Positions 1-7,424 of a stretch of 64,000 bases of DNA are shown in pieces. The notes under the pieces were generated by a model. The model was given only the letters and a program-made list of their open reading frames with translations. It searched no databases and was not told the origin of the DNA. Source of the DNA: Roseisolibacter agri (GTDB lineage: Bacteria > Gemmatimonadota > Gemmatimonadetes > Gemmatimonadales > Gemmatimonadaceae); NCBI RefSeq assembly GCF_030159095.1, contig NZ_BRXS01000007.1:434001-498000 (forward strand), in the 5' to 3' direction. How positions within the stretch are numbered: the stretch's first letter is position 1; each line of letters begins with the position of its first letter. A program made the translations under genes and the position numbers.

Positions 1-72
1 CACCGTGCCACGCCTCCGGTGGCCGTCAACCGGGGGCGGCCGGCGTCGACGTCGCACTCACCCGTCGTTCGC

Positions 73-534
73 ATGGCTTCCATTGCCGCATCGTACGAAT
101 CGGAGCCGAGTCGCTCCCCGGCGGAGAACAGCGCCGGGGAGCCGCGCCGCGTCCGCCTCCTCGCGCTCCGCGCCCAGCGCTTCCCGTCCGGGCTATGCCG
201 CGCCGAGGTCGAGCTCCAGCGCCTGGACGGCACGACGGTCGTCGGCGTGCGCGAGGGCCACGCGATCGCCCTCGGCGACCTGCGCATCGTGGCCGAGGCC
301 ACGCTCGACGCGCTGCACCGCGCGTCCAGCTCCGGGATGCGCTTCGAGCTGCTCGGCGTGAAGACCGTCCGCGCCTTCGACGAGACCGTCGTCCTCGTGC
401 AGGTGGCCGTCGTCGCGGGGCGCGAGCCCGTGCGCCTGGTGGGTGCCGCGATGGGCGACACCGACCTGCCGCACGCCGCGGTCCTCTCGGTCCTCAACGC
501 GACCAATCGCGTGCTCGGCAGCGTGCCGGACTGA
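73..534 (+). CDS. stand-alone LeuA-regulatory-like domain protein
   Basis: Protein of 153 residues, function unknown. Its second half has the layout of the C-terminal allosteric (dimerisation) domain of 2-isopropylmalate synthase: a helix with LDALHRA, strands FELLGVKTVRAFDE and VVLVQVAVV, then DLPHAAVLSVLNATNRVL, which resembles the conserved AxxxAlNr ending of that domain. No catalytic TIM-barrel precedes it inside the window, so it looks like a free regulatory-type domain; a catalytic partner could lie upstream of base 1. The ATG at 73 is preferred to an in-frame GTG at 19 because the extra 18 residues are low-complexity. A strong hairpin (556-602) follows the stop. Family assignment is by eye and moderate. 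Confidence 0.6.
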   Translation: MASIAASYESEPSRSPAENSAGEPRRVRLLALRAQRFPSGLCRAEVELQRLDGTTVVGVREGHAIALGDLRIVAEATLDALHRASSSGMRFELLGVKTVRAFDETVVLVQVAVVAGREPVRLVGAAMGDTDLPHAAVLSVLNATNRVLGSVPD

Positions 535-555
535 TCGCCCGCACGTCCGCGGACA

Positions 556-602
556 CGCGGCCGGCACCACGCCCCGACGGTCGCGGGCGTGGTCCGGCCG
601 CG
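556..602 (+). terminator. hairpin terminator, abuts next promoter
   Basis: Two stacked perfect stems (cgcggccgg with ccggccgcg, then accacgccc with gggcgtggt, one bulged C) close on a 10-base loop 20 bases after the stop at 534. There is no T-tract. A TACGTTTC promoter-like box starts at 604, directly after the hairpin. Confidence 0.65.
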
Positions 603-603
603 C

Positions 604-611
604 TACGTTTC
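604..611 (+). promoter_or_regulatory. TAnnTT-type -10 box upstream of the lytic transglycosylase gene
   Basis: TACGTTTC fits the TAnnTT motif seen before uvrA, maeB, lepA and others in this window. It would start transcription near 616, about 70 bases before the chosen GTG at 688. No convincing -35 is visible because the upstream bases form the terminator hairpin. Confidence 0.35.
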
Positions 612-687
612 GCCGCTTCGATCCCCGCCGTTCCGCGCGCGCCGCTTCCGGGGCGCCGCGCCCCGCCGCACCGCCTGCCGCCGTTCC

Positions 688-2472
688 GTGCCGCCATCCC
701 AGGACGCCCCGCTCACGCGGCGCGCGCATGCCGCGCTCCTGTCCGCGACGCTCGCCCTGCTCGGCGCCTGCTCGCCGGGGCTGCGGCCCGCCACCGCGCC
801 GACGCCCGTCGCGCGGCCCGACGTGCCCGTGGAGACGCCGTCGGACCTGCCCGCGCCGGCGGCCAGCGCGCCGCTCGCGGTGCCCGAGGCGCCGCGGCCG
901 CACGCGCCGCACCTGGCGGGCGTGACGTTCGACCTCGACGTCCACGCGTTCGAGGACGAGGAGCGGGTGCAGCACTACGTGCGGCTGTTCACGGGCAGCG
1001 CGCGCGGCACGTTCACGGGGTGGCTCGCGCGCGGCGCGCGCTACGAGCCGATGATCCGCGCCAAGCTGCGCGCGGGCGGCCTGCCCGAGGACCTCATCTA
1101 CCTGCCGCTCGTCGAGAGCGGCTACGACGCGAACGCCGTGTCGCGCGTGTCGGCGGTGGGGATGTGGCAGTTCATGGCGCCGACCGCGCGCGACGTCGGG
1201 CTGCGCGTCGACTGGTGGCTGGACGAGCGCCGTGATCCGGTGCGCGCCACCGACGGCGCGGTGAAGATGCTGAAGTGGCTGAAGAAGGAGTTCGGCTCGT
1301 ACTTCGTCGCCGCGGCCGCGTACAACGGCGGGCCGACGCGCGTGTCGCGCGGGCTCGCGCAGCTCACCGCGTCGTCCGACAGCACGCTCGGGGACGCGCG
1401 CTTCTTCGCGATGGTGGACGCCGACTACCTGCGCCCCGAGACGAAGAACTACGTGCCGCAGCTGATCGCGGCCGCGCTCGTGGCGAAGGAGCTGCCGCGC
1501 TACAACCTCTCCGTGCGCGCGCAGCCCGCGTTCGCGTACGACTCGGTGACGGTCGCGCCGCTCACGCCGCTGGCGGCGGTCGCGCGCGCCGCGTCGGCCT
1601 CCCGCGCGCAGCTGCTCGATCTCAATCCCCAGTTCCTGCGCGGCCTCACGCCGCCGGACGCGCGCGTGCAGGTGCGCCTGCCCGTGGGCTCGGCGGTGGG
1701 ATTCGCGGCGCGCTACGCGAAGCTCGACGCGAGCACGCGCCGCGCGTTCAAACAGGCGACGACGAAGAAGCGCGAGACGCTGGAGGGGTTGGCGGAGCGC
1801 CAGGGCGTGCCGCTCGCGCTGCTGACCGCGTACAACCCCTCGCTGAACACGGTGCAGAAGGGGAAGTGGAAGGGGCGCCTGATCTCGGGTCAGGCGGTGC
1901 GCGTGCCGACGGCGGCGGTGCTGGAGTACGCCCGCCCGGCGGCCGACGCGGACGACGGGAGCGGTGCGGGCGCGCTGCCGGCGCTCGCCCCGATCGAGGC
2001 GCCGCGCGTCGCCGAGCGCGCGCCGGCGAGGGGCGAGAAGGCCGAGAAGGCCGAGAGGTCGGAGAAGGACGAGACGACGCGCGTGGCCACGGGCGAGACC
2101 GAGCGCGACGCGAAGGCCGCGAAGGAGACGAAGGCCGCCAAGGAGACGAAGGACGTGACGCCGTCGAAGGTCGCTGCGCGCGAGGTCGCGAAGACGCGCG
2201 CGAAGGACGACGTCGCGATGCTCGCGCTGACGACGGTGGCGCGCGAGAAGCCCGCGAAGCCCGCGAAGCCCACGAAGTCCGTGGCGAAGAAGGCCGCCGT
2301 GAAGACGGAGAAAGCGGCCGCGAAGCCCGCCGCGAAGGCGAAGCCGGCGGCGAAGACGAAGGCGGAGCCGACGCCGAAGAAGCCCGAGAAGAAGGCCGAC
2401 GCGAAGCCGAAGGACGCGAAGCCGAAGAGCGCCAAGCAGAAGGCCGCGAAGTCCGGCAAGTCGGAGCGCTGA
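688..2472 (+). CDS. MltD-like membrane-bound lytic transglycosylase lipoprotein
   Basis: Predicted to cleave the glycan strands of peptidoglycan from the outer-membrane face. With the GTG start at 688 the 594-residue product has a short signal peptide ending in lipobox LLGAC (Cys28). The SLT domain (about 110-240) carries the catalytic Glu143 in PLVESGYDANAVS, then GMWQFM and AAAYNGG. Two weak LysM-like stretches follow (about 275-330 and 355-415). The last 170 residues are a Lys/Ala/Glu-rich tail (repeats such as AAKETK and KPAKPAKP), likely disordered and possibly binding anionic polymers. An in-frame GTG at 589 would add 33 Arg-rich residues before the signal and is less likely. Confidence 0.85.
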   Translation: MPPSQDAPLTRRAHAALLSATLALLGACSPGLRPATAPTPVARPDVPVETPSDLPAPAASAPLAVPEAPRPHAPHLAGVTFDLDVHAFEDEERVQHYVRLFTGSARGTFTGWLARGARYEPMIRAKLRAGGLPEDLIYLPLVESGYDANAVSRVSAVGMWQFMAPTARDVGLRVDWWLDERRDPVRATDGAVKMLKWLKKEFGSYFVAAAAYNGGPTRVSRGLAQLTASSDSTLGDARFFAMVDADYLRPETKNYVPQLIAAALVAKELPRYNLSVRAQPAFAYDSVTVAPLTPLAAVARAASASRAQLLDLNPQFLRGLTPPDARVQVRLPVGSAVGFAARYAKLDASTRRAFKQATTKKRETLEGLAERQGVPLALLTAYNPSLNTVQKGKWKGRLISGQAVRVPTAAVLEYARPAADADDGSGAGALPALAPIEAPRVAERAPARGEKAEKAERSEKDETTRVATGETERDAKAAKETKAAKETKDVTPSKVAAREVAKTRAKDDVAMLALTTVAREKPAKPAKPTKSVAKKAAVKTEKAAAKPAAKAKPAAKTKAEPTPKKPEKKADAKPKDAKPKSAKQKAAKSGKSER

Positions 2473-2478
2473 ACGCGA

Positions 2479-2506
2479 ACGGGCGGCCGTCGAAACGGCC
2501 GCCCGT
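2479..2506 (+). terminator. hairpin terminator after MltD-like gene
   Basis: Perfect 12-bp stem (acgggcggccgt with acggccgcccgt) and a CGAA tetraloop, beginning six bases after the stop. It separates two convergent lytic transglycosylase genes and may serve both. Confidence 0.75.
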
Positions 2507-2530
2507 CGCACTTCCAAAGCTGACCACGCC

Positions 2531-3199
2531 TCAGTCCAGCAGGCCGCGGCCGCGATAGTCGCCCAGCACCACGCGCTCGTAGCCGTTGGCCGGGTCCTGC
2601 CCGTTGTTCAGCGCCGCCTGCACGGCCACCGGCCCGCGGTTGTAGACCAGCAGGGCCAGGCGCACGCTCTTGTACTCCTTGATCAGCCCGCGCAGGTAGC
2701 GGAAGCCGACGCGCAGGTTGAGATCGCGGTTGTAGAGCTGCTTGCGCGTGACGTTCGGCATGTAGTGCCGCGCCGTCTCGGGCATCAGCTGCGTGAGGCC
2801 GACGGCGCCGACGGGGCTCGTCGCGCGCTCGTTGAACTCGCTCTCCACGCGGACCACGCGGAACGCCAGCTCGGGCTCGATCCCCTCGCCGACCGCCGCG
2901 TCGTGGATGGCACCCGCGAGGTCGGGCGAGATGCGATAGCGGCTCGCGTAGCGGTACACGCGATGCCAGCGGCGCAGGTCCAGCTGCGCCGTCTCCAGAT
3001 AACGCGCCTCGGGATGGTTGACGAGGAGCGGGATGTGTCGGGCCGGCGCTGCGGCGGCCTCCTCGAGCGAGCGCTCGCGCACCAGGACGATCGCCGCGAG
3101 GGCGGCGCCGGCCAGGAGCACGCGGTGGCGACGGCGTGCACGACGACGGGCTACGTCGCCGCGGTACGCGTACGACTCGCGCGGGGCGGGGTCACGCAT
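2531..3199 (-). CDS. SLT-domain lytic transglycosylase, membrane-anchored
   Basis: Small (222 residues) soluble-lytic-transglycosylase-type protein. An Arg-rich N-terminus (about 12-25) precedes one hydrophobic segment (about 27-41), so it is likely a type II anchored periplasmic enzyme. The catalytic domain covers about 98-215: Glu119 in RVVRVESEFNERATS, then GAVGLTQLMPETAR, an RVGFRYLRGLI helix and LLVYNRGP. This is the Slt/EmtA fold and differs from the MltD-like enzyme that converges on it. ATG start at 3199. Having two different transglycosylases side by side suggests local duplication of role, not of gene. Confidence 0.83.
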   Translation of the reverse strand: MRDPAPRESYAYRGDVARRRARRRHRVLLAGAALAAIVLVRERSLEEAAAAPARHIPLLVNHPEARYLETAQLDLRRWHRVYRYASRYRISPDLAGAIHDAAVGEGIEPELAFRVVRVESEFNERATSPVGAVGLTQLMPETARHYMPNVTRKQLYNRDLNLRVGFRYLRGLIKEYKSVRLALLVYNRGPVAVQAALNNGQDPANGYERVVLGDYRGRGLLD

Positions 3200-3337
3200 G
3201 GCTGGTGGGATGAGGGAACGGCGCCCGCCGTCCGTGACCGGACGACGGGGTGAACGACCACGAACGGGGCAAGCGATGTGCCGTGCCCAACCGTGTGGCG
3301 CCGGCGCAGCAGCACGGGCGACGTCCGATGCAACGTC

Positions 3338-3889
3338 TCACGTGCGCCACGGTCCTGAAGCGCCGCCGGTCTTCTCGACCAGCCGCACCCCTTCGAGGAT
3401 CATGCCGCGATCCACTGCCTTGGCCATGTCGTAGATGGTCAGGAGTGCCACGGTCGCCGCCGTCAGCGCCTCCATCTCCACTCCAGTCCGGCCTCTGGTA
3501 CGCGCCGTCGCCTCCACCCGGACCCCGGGGAGCGACGGGTCGAGCGTCAGCGCCACGTCCGCATGGGACAGGGCGATCGGGTGGCAGAGCGGGATCAGGT
3601 CGGACGTCCGCTTGGCGGCCATGATGCCCGCGATCTTCGCCACGGTCAGCACGTCGCCCTTGGCCAGCCGGTTCTCTCGCAGCTGGTCGAGCGTCGCGCC
3701 CTCCATGCGGATCGCGCCGACCGCCCGCGCCAGCCGCTCCGACTCGGCCTTGGCCCCGACGTCGACCATGCGCGCCTCGCCCGTGGCGTCCACGTGCGAC
3801 AGCCCCGGTGTGGCACGCCCGGCGTCCCGGCCCGACCCCTCATCGGCCGAGCGTGGGCGCGGCGCGTCGGCCTGTGGCGTGGACGCCAC
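3338..3889 (-). CDS. moaC: cyclic pyranopterin monophosphate synthase
   Basis: MoaC acts in the first stage of molybdenum cofactor synthesis, forming cyclic pyranopterin monophosphate after MoaA. Recognised by [65 protein letters not shown] and [14 protein letters not shown], which are the family signatures in order. The 183-residue product has about 30 more N-terminal residues than the family core. The GTG start at 3889 is two bases downstream of the stop of the delta-prime gene, so the pair is translationally linked. No other moa gene is in the window; a ModA-like lipoprotein lies 14 kb away. Confidence 0.93.
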   Translation of the reverse strand: MASTPQADAPRPRSADEGSGRDAGRATPGLSHVDATGEARMVDVGAKAESERLARAVGAIRMEGATLDQLRENRLAKGDVLTVAKIAGIMAAKRTSDLIPLCHPIALSHADVALTLDPSLPGVRVEATARTRGRTGVEMEALTAATVALLTIYDMAKAVDRGMILEGVRLVEKTGGASGPWRT

Positions 3890-3891
3890 GG

Positions 3892-5007
3892 TCAGCGGAA
3901 CTCCGCCGCCATCTCGCGGAGGAGCTCCGCGGTCAGCAGCTGGGGGTTCACGTTGCCGGCGGCCCGCGCCTTCGCCCGCTCCACGGCGTCCACGGCCCGG
4001 CTGGCGGCCAGCGCCCGGTGCTCGTCGCGCGGCGTCGGATCGGCGGCGCTGCGCGGGGCGCTGGCGTCGCGCGCCAGGTCCCGAAGGGCCACCGTCAGCG
4101 CGTCCAGCACGTCGGAGAACGCGCCGCGCGCCTTGGAGGCGCCCTGCATGAAGGCCGCGCGCATCCGCTCGGGGCGCCCGCCCTGGACGACCGCCGCCAG
4201 CAGGCGCTGCGCCTCGCCGGCCGCCGCCGAGCGCTCCCTTCCGCCGAACAGCGACCCCGGCGCGCCGCCGAGCGAGGCGGCCAGCGTCGCCGCCGACTCG
4301 CGCACGCCGTCGCCCGCGAGCACCTCGCGGACCTGGGCGTCCTCCAGCAGCCCGGCAACGTCGCCGGCGGCCAGCGGCGGCACGCGCAGCGTGACCACGC
4401 GCGAGCGGATCGTCGGCAGCAGCGCCCCGGGCTCGCTCGACGTCAGGATGATGAGCGTGTCCGCCGGCGGCTCCTCGAGCAGCTTGAGGAAGGCGTTGGC
4501 CGCCGCGTCCGCGCCCTCCTGCGCGACCATCCGCTCCGCGTCCCCGACCACGAAGACCTTTCGTCGCGCGAGGGCGGGGGAGACCGCGGCCGACTGCACC
4601 AGGGCGCGGACGGTCGCCACGAAGAGCGCCTCCATCCCCGACGCCGGCGCGTACAGGCCGTGCCGCTCCAGCCGCTCCGCGCGGGCCGCCGCGTAGTCCG
4701 CCTGCACCTCGGCCGGCGACTGGTCCGGGTTCTTCGGCCGCTCGCGCGGGAAGTACCAGTGAAGGTCCGGGTGGGTCAGCTCGACCGCGTAGCGGCAGTG
4801 CCGGCAGCGGCCGCACGGCTCGCCGCCCGGGCGGTCGTCGTGCGGGCCCTCGCACAGGAGCGCCTGGCCCAGCCAGAGCGCGAGGCGCTGCTTGCCCACG
4901 CCGCGGGGCCCCTGGAGGAGCAGGCTCGCCGGCAGGGCGTCCCGGGCCGCGGCATCGAGCAGCCGCCGCCGGAGGGGCGCGTGTCCGTGGAGGGGAACGA
5001 TGGGCAC
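3892..5007 (-). CDS. holB: DNA polymerase III delta-prime subunit
   Basis: Clamp-loader subunit, 371 residues with the GTG start at 5007 (protein begins [17 protein letters not shown], as typical delta-prime proteins do). Walker A-like [17 protein letters not shown] (about residue 28), a zinc-binding set [10 protein letters not shown] plus an upstream Cys (LLCEG), [23 protein letters not shown] and [15 protein letters not shown] (sensor/arginine-finger region). Delta-prime normally lacks ATPase activity; here the P-loop looks intact, a feature shared with DnaX-like proteins, but the length and the lack of a long C-terminal extension favour delta-prime. The frame stays open 46 codons upstream without recognisable sequence. 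moaC follows almost without a gap. Confidence 0.82.
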   Translation of the reverse strand: MPIVPLHGHAPLRRRLLDAAARDALPASLLLQGPRGVGKQRLALWLGQALLCEGPHDDRPGGEPCGRCRHCRYAVELTHPDLHWYFPRERPKNPDQSPAEVQADYAAARAERLERHGLYAPASGMEALFVATVRALVQSAAVSPALARRKVFVVGDAERMVAQEGADAAANAFLKLLEEPPADTLIILTSSEPGALLPTIRSRVVTLRVPPLAAGDVAGLLEDAQVREVLAGDGVRESAATLAASLGGAPGSLFGGRERSAAAGEAQRLLAAVVQGGRPERMRAAFMQGASKARGAFSDVLDALTVALRDLARDASAPRSAADPTPRDEHRALAASRAVDAVERAKARAAGNVNPQLLTAELLREMAAEFR

Positions 5008-5161
5008 GGGCGGAATATCGCCCCCGCCGCCGGAGGCTGTAACCCGTTGACTTTCATGGATGTGGTCGCTTCGGATCCGGCCGGCGGCCGGGGGCGGACC
5101 CGGGGGGCGGGCGCACTTCCTGCCCATCCGCGGGGCGTATCCCAACCATCAGGAGGCCCTC

Positions 5162-5422
5162 ATGGGCGGCAAGCGTCCCGACCAGTATGCGATCGATCCC
5201 GGCGAGGCCAACGCGACCGACTACAAGGATCGCCGGCGCGAGGAGTTCACGGACGACAACAAGGAGAAGGTCCAGAACTCGATGAAGGACGACCGGCAGG
5301 AGGAGAGCCACATCCCGAAGTCCGGCATGAACCCGGCGCTGGCCGAGCTGCGCGAGGCGAAGGCGCGCATGAAGGCGGAGAGCGCCGACCAGCAGTCCAC
5401 CGACTCCGACCGCACGGAGTGA
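5162..5422 (+). CDS. small highly charged hypothetical protein
   Basis: Protein of 86 residues with no recognised fold, preceded by a good Shine-Dalgarno AGGAGG (5150-5155) seven bases before the ATG. It is rich in Asp, Glu, Lys and Arg (FTDDNKEKVQNSMKDDRQEE) and ends in a predicted helix NPALAELREAKARMKAES, with no membrane segment or cysteine. It sits five bases before the DJ-1/PfpI gene, so the two are probably co-transcribed; such small charged proteins often accompany general stress genes, which is inference only. Confidence 0.72.
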   Translation: MGGKRPDQYAIDPGEANATDYKDRRREEFTDDNKEKVQNSMKDDRQEESHIPKSGMNPALAELREAKARMKAESADQQSTDSDRTE

Positions 5423-5427
5423 GCGCC

Positions 5428-6120
5428 ATGGCCACGACGAACACGGGCGGGGCGGCGGGCGGCGTCCTGAAGGGGCGCCGCGTCGCGGTCCTCGTCACCG
5501 ACGGCTTTGAGCAGGTCGAGCTGGTGGAGCCCGTGCGCGCTCTCGAGGCGGCCGGGGCGCAGGTGGACATCGTGTCGCTGGAGGCGGGCGAGATCCAGGG
5601 CATGAACCACGACGACAAGGCGGACATGCTGCCCGTCGACCGCACGGTCGAGGAGGCGCGCGCCGGCGACTACGACGGCCTCCTGATCCCCGGCGGCGTC
5701 GCGAACCCCGACCGCCTGCGCTGCGACGAGAAGGCGGTGGCGCTCGTGCGCGACTTCGTCGAGCGCGACAAGCCGGTGGCGGCGATCTGCCACGGGCCGT
5801 GGCTGCTCGTCGAGGCGGACGCGGTGCGCGGGCGGTCCCTCACGTCGTGGCCGTCCCTGCGCACCGACATCACGAACGCCGGCGGCAGCTGGGAGGACCG
5901 CGAGACGGTGCTCGACCAGAAGCTGCTCACCAGCCGGAAGCCGGCGGACCTGCCGGCCTTCTGCGACAAGCTGGTGACGATGCTGACGCAGGCGGCGGAG
6001 GAGCGGAGCCTCGACCGGATGGTGGAGCAGACCTTCCCGGCGAGCGATCCGCTCCCCGGCCCGTCGAGCGTGGGCGGGCACGGCGCGTCGCGCACCGACG
6101 CCCCGCGTCCGACGGCGTAG
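5428..6120 (+). CDS. DJ-1/PfpI family protein with C-terminal FPASDP tail
   Basis: Class I glutamine-amidotransferase-like protein of 230 residues. The nucleophile elbow AICHGPW (Cys121, His122) and the N-terminal TDGFEQVELVEP (Glu28) match bacterial PfpI/YhbO-type proteins, linked to protein or nucleotide deglycation and stress survival. The end diverges: after about residue 188 there is LDRMVEQTFPASDPLPGP, a short motif otherwise typical of small stand-alone bacterial proteins, so this looks like a fusion. ATG start at 5428, five bases after the preceding gene. A 12-bp hairpin (6154-6192) follows. Confidence 0.85.
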   Translation: MATTNTGGAAGGVLKGRRVAVLVTDGFEQVELVEPVRALEAAGAQVDIVSLEAGEIQGMNHDDKADMLPVDRTVEEARAGDYDGLLIPGGVANPDRLRCDEKAVALVRDFVERDKPVAAICHGPWLLVEADAVRGRSLTSWPSLRTDITNAGGSWEDRETVLDQKLLTSRKPADLPAFCDKLVTMLTQAAEERSLDRMVEQTFPASDPLPGPSSVGGHGASRTDAPRPTA

Positions 6121-6153
6121 CGCGGTCTCGGCAGGTCATCGTTCCCTGGTGGC

Positions 6154-6192
6154 GATCGGCGGCGCTCCCTATGCTAGGGGGCGCCGCCGATC
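6154..6192 (+). terminator. hairpin terminator after DJ-1/PfpI gene
   Basis: Perfect 12-bp stem (gatcggcggcgc with gcgccgccgatc) and an inner 4-bp stem around loop ATGCT. It closes the small-protein/DJ-1 unit before the membrane-protein pair. A TATGCT that might be mistaken for a -10 box lies in the loop. Confidence 0.7.
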
Positions 6193-6227
6193 CGCGTGCG
6201 CGCCCCCGACCTCCGCCCGCCGACACA

Positions 6228-7424
6228 ATGGAAGCCCGCTCCGTCCCGGCCGCGCTGGCCCCTGCCGCGCGTGCCGCCGATCGCGCCGTGGCCGTCCCGT
6301 GGCCCCTGGTCGCCACCGTCTTCGCCGCCACGAGCATCGTCCTCGGCCTCATCTGGGACATCTCGTGGCACATGACCATCGGCCGCGACACGTTCTGGAC
6401 GCCCGCGCACATGGGCGTCTACCTGGGCGGCATCGTCGGCGGGTGCGCGAACGGCTGGCTCGTGCTGCGCACCACGTTCGGCGGCAGCGACGCCGATCGC
6501 GCGCGCTCGGTGCGCTTCTGGGGCTTCCGCGGCCCGCTCGGCGCCTTCGTCTCGATCTGGGGCGCGGGCGCGATGCTGACCTCCGCGCCGTTCGACGACT
6601 GGTGGCACGGCGCGTACGGCCTCGACGTCGAGATCCTGAGCCCGCCGCACGTCGTGCTGCTGCTGGGCGTCCTGGGGATCGTCGGCGGGGCGATGATCAC
6701 GTCGCTCACGTACCAGAACGCCGCTGCCGCGGCGGGTGCGTCCGACGAGGGGCAGCGTCTCTACCGCCTCTGCTACGCCTACGCCGCCGGCCTGCTGCTG
6801 ACGATGGCCGCGACGGCGGTCTACGAGTACACGCACCCGATCCGCTCGCACAGCGCGACGTTCTACAAGGCCGCGGCGTACGCCATCCCGCCCGTCCTCG
6901 TCGCCGCGGCGCGCGGCTCCCGCCTGCGGTGGCCCGCGACGGCCACGGCGCTCATGTACATGGGCGTGTTCTGCGCGATGACGTGGATCCTCCCGCTCTT
7001 CCCGGCGACGCCGAAGCTCGGGCCGATCTACCAGGACATCACGCACATGGTGCCGATGGGCTTCCCGCTGCTGCTCGTCGTGCCCGCGCTCGCGATGGAC
7101 GTGATCCTCCGCCGCACGCCCGACCGCTCGCGGCTCCTGCTCGCGCTGCTGATCGGCATCGCCTTCGTCGCCACGCTGCTCGCGGTGCACTGGCCGTTCG
7201 GCACCTTCATGATGTCGAAGGCGTCGCACAACTGGTTCTTCGCGGGCGACAACTTCACGTACAACACGCCGAAGACGTCCATGCGGTATCGCGGCGAGTT
7301 CCCGCAGTTCCATCGAACGCCGGCGGAGCTGTGGACGGGGCTCGCGATGGCGACCGGGATCGCGGTCGTCACGACGTGGATCGGACTCGCGTGGGGTGAC
7401 TGGATGCGGCGGGTGCGCCGGTGA
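6228..7424 (+). CDS. multi-pass membrane protein, unknown function
   Basis: 398-residue integral membrane protein with about ten hydrophobic segments, for example LVATVFAATSIVLGLIWDIS, VVLLLGVLGIVGGAMITSLT and LLLALLIGIAFVATLLAVHW. Conserved-looking polar residues lie in and near the membrane: WDISWHMTIGRDTFWTPAH, DDWWHGAYGLD, SPPHVVLL, EYTHPIRSHS, DITHMVP, and KASHNWFF. The many membrane-edge histidines suggest metal or haem contact, but this is inference and no family is recognised. The ATG at 6228 gives a charged N-terminus before the first segment. The gene overlaps the next by four bases, so the two proteins are probably made in fixed ratio and may form a complex. Confidence 0.75.
   Translation: MEARSVPAALAPAARAADRAVAVPWPLVATVFAATSIVLGLIWDISWHMTIGRDTFWTPAHMGVYLGGIVGGCANGWLVLRTTFGGSDADRARSVRFWGFRGPLGAFVSIWGAGAMLTSAPFDDWWHGAYGLDVEILSPPHVVLLLGVLGIVGGAMITSLTYQNAAAAAGASDEGQRLYRLCYAYAAGLLLTMAATAVYEYTHPIRSHSATFYKAAAYAIPPVLVAAARGSRLRWPATATALMYMGVFCAMTWILPLFPATPKLGPIYQDITHMVPMGFPLLLVVPALAMDVILRRTPDRSRLLLALLIGIAFVATLLAVHWPFGTFMMSKASHNWFFAGDNFTYNTPKTSMRYRGEFPQFHRTPAELWTGLAMATGIAVVTTWIGLAWGDWMRRVRR

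Noticed and set aside
193-2517. Long minus-strand frame opposite the first two genes
   Set aside because: Arg/Leu-rich translation without motifs; the opposite strand encodes a clear SLT domain lipoprotein.
3338-4855. One long protein fusing an unknown N-terminal part to MoaC
   Set aside because: The upstream part is the out-of-frame shadow of the delta-prime gene; MoaC starts at its own GTG (3889) just after the delta-prime stop.
6170-6175. TATGCT as a promoter -10 for the membrane-protein pair
   Set aside because: It forms the loop of a strong 12-bp hairpin and has no -35-like sequence at the right distance.
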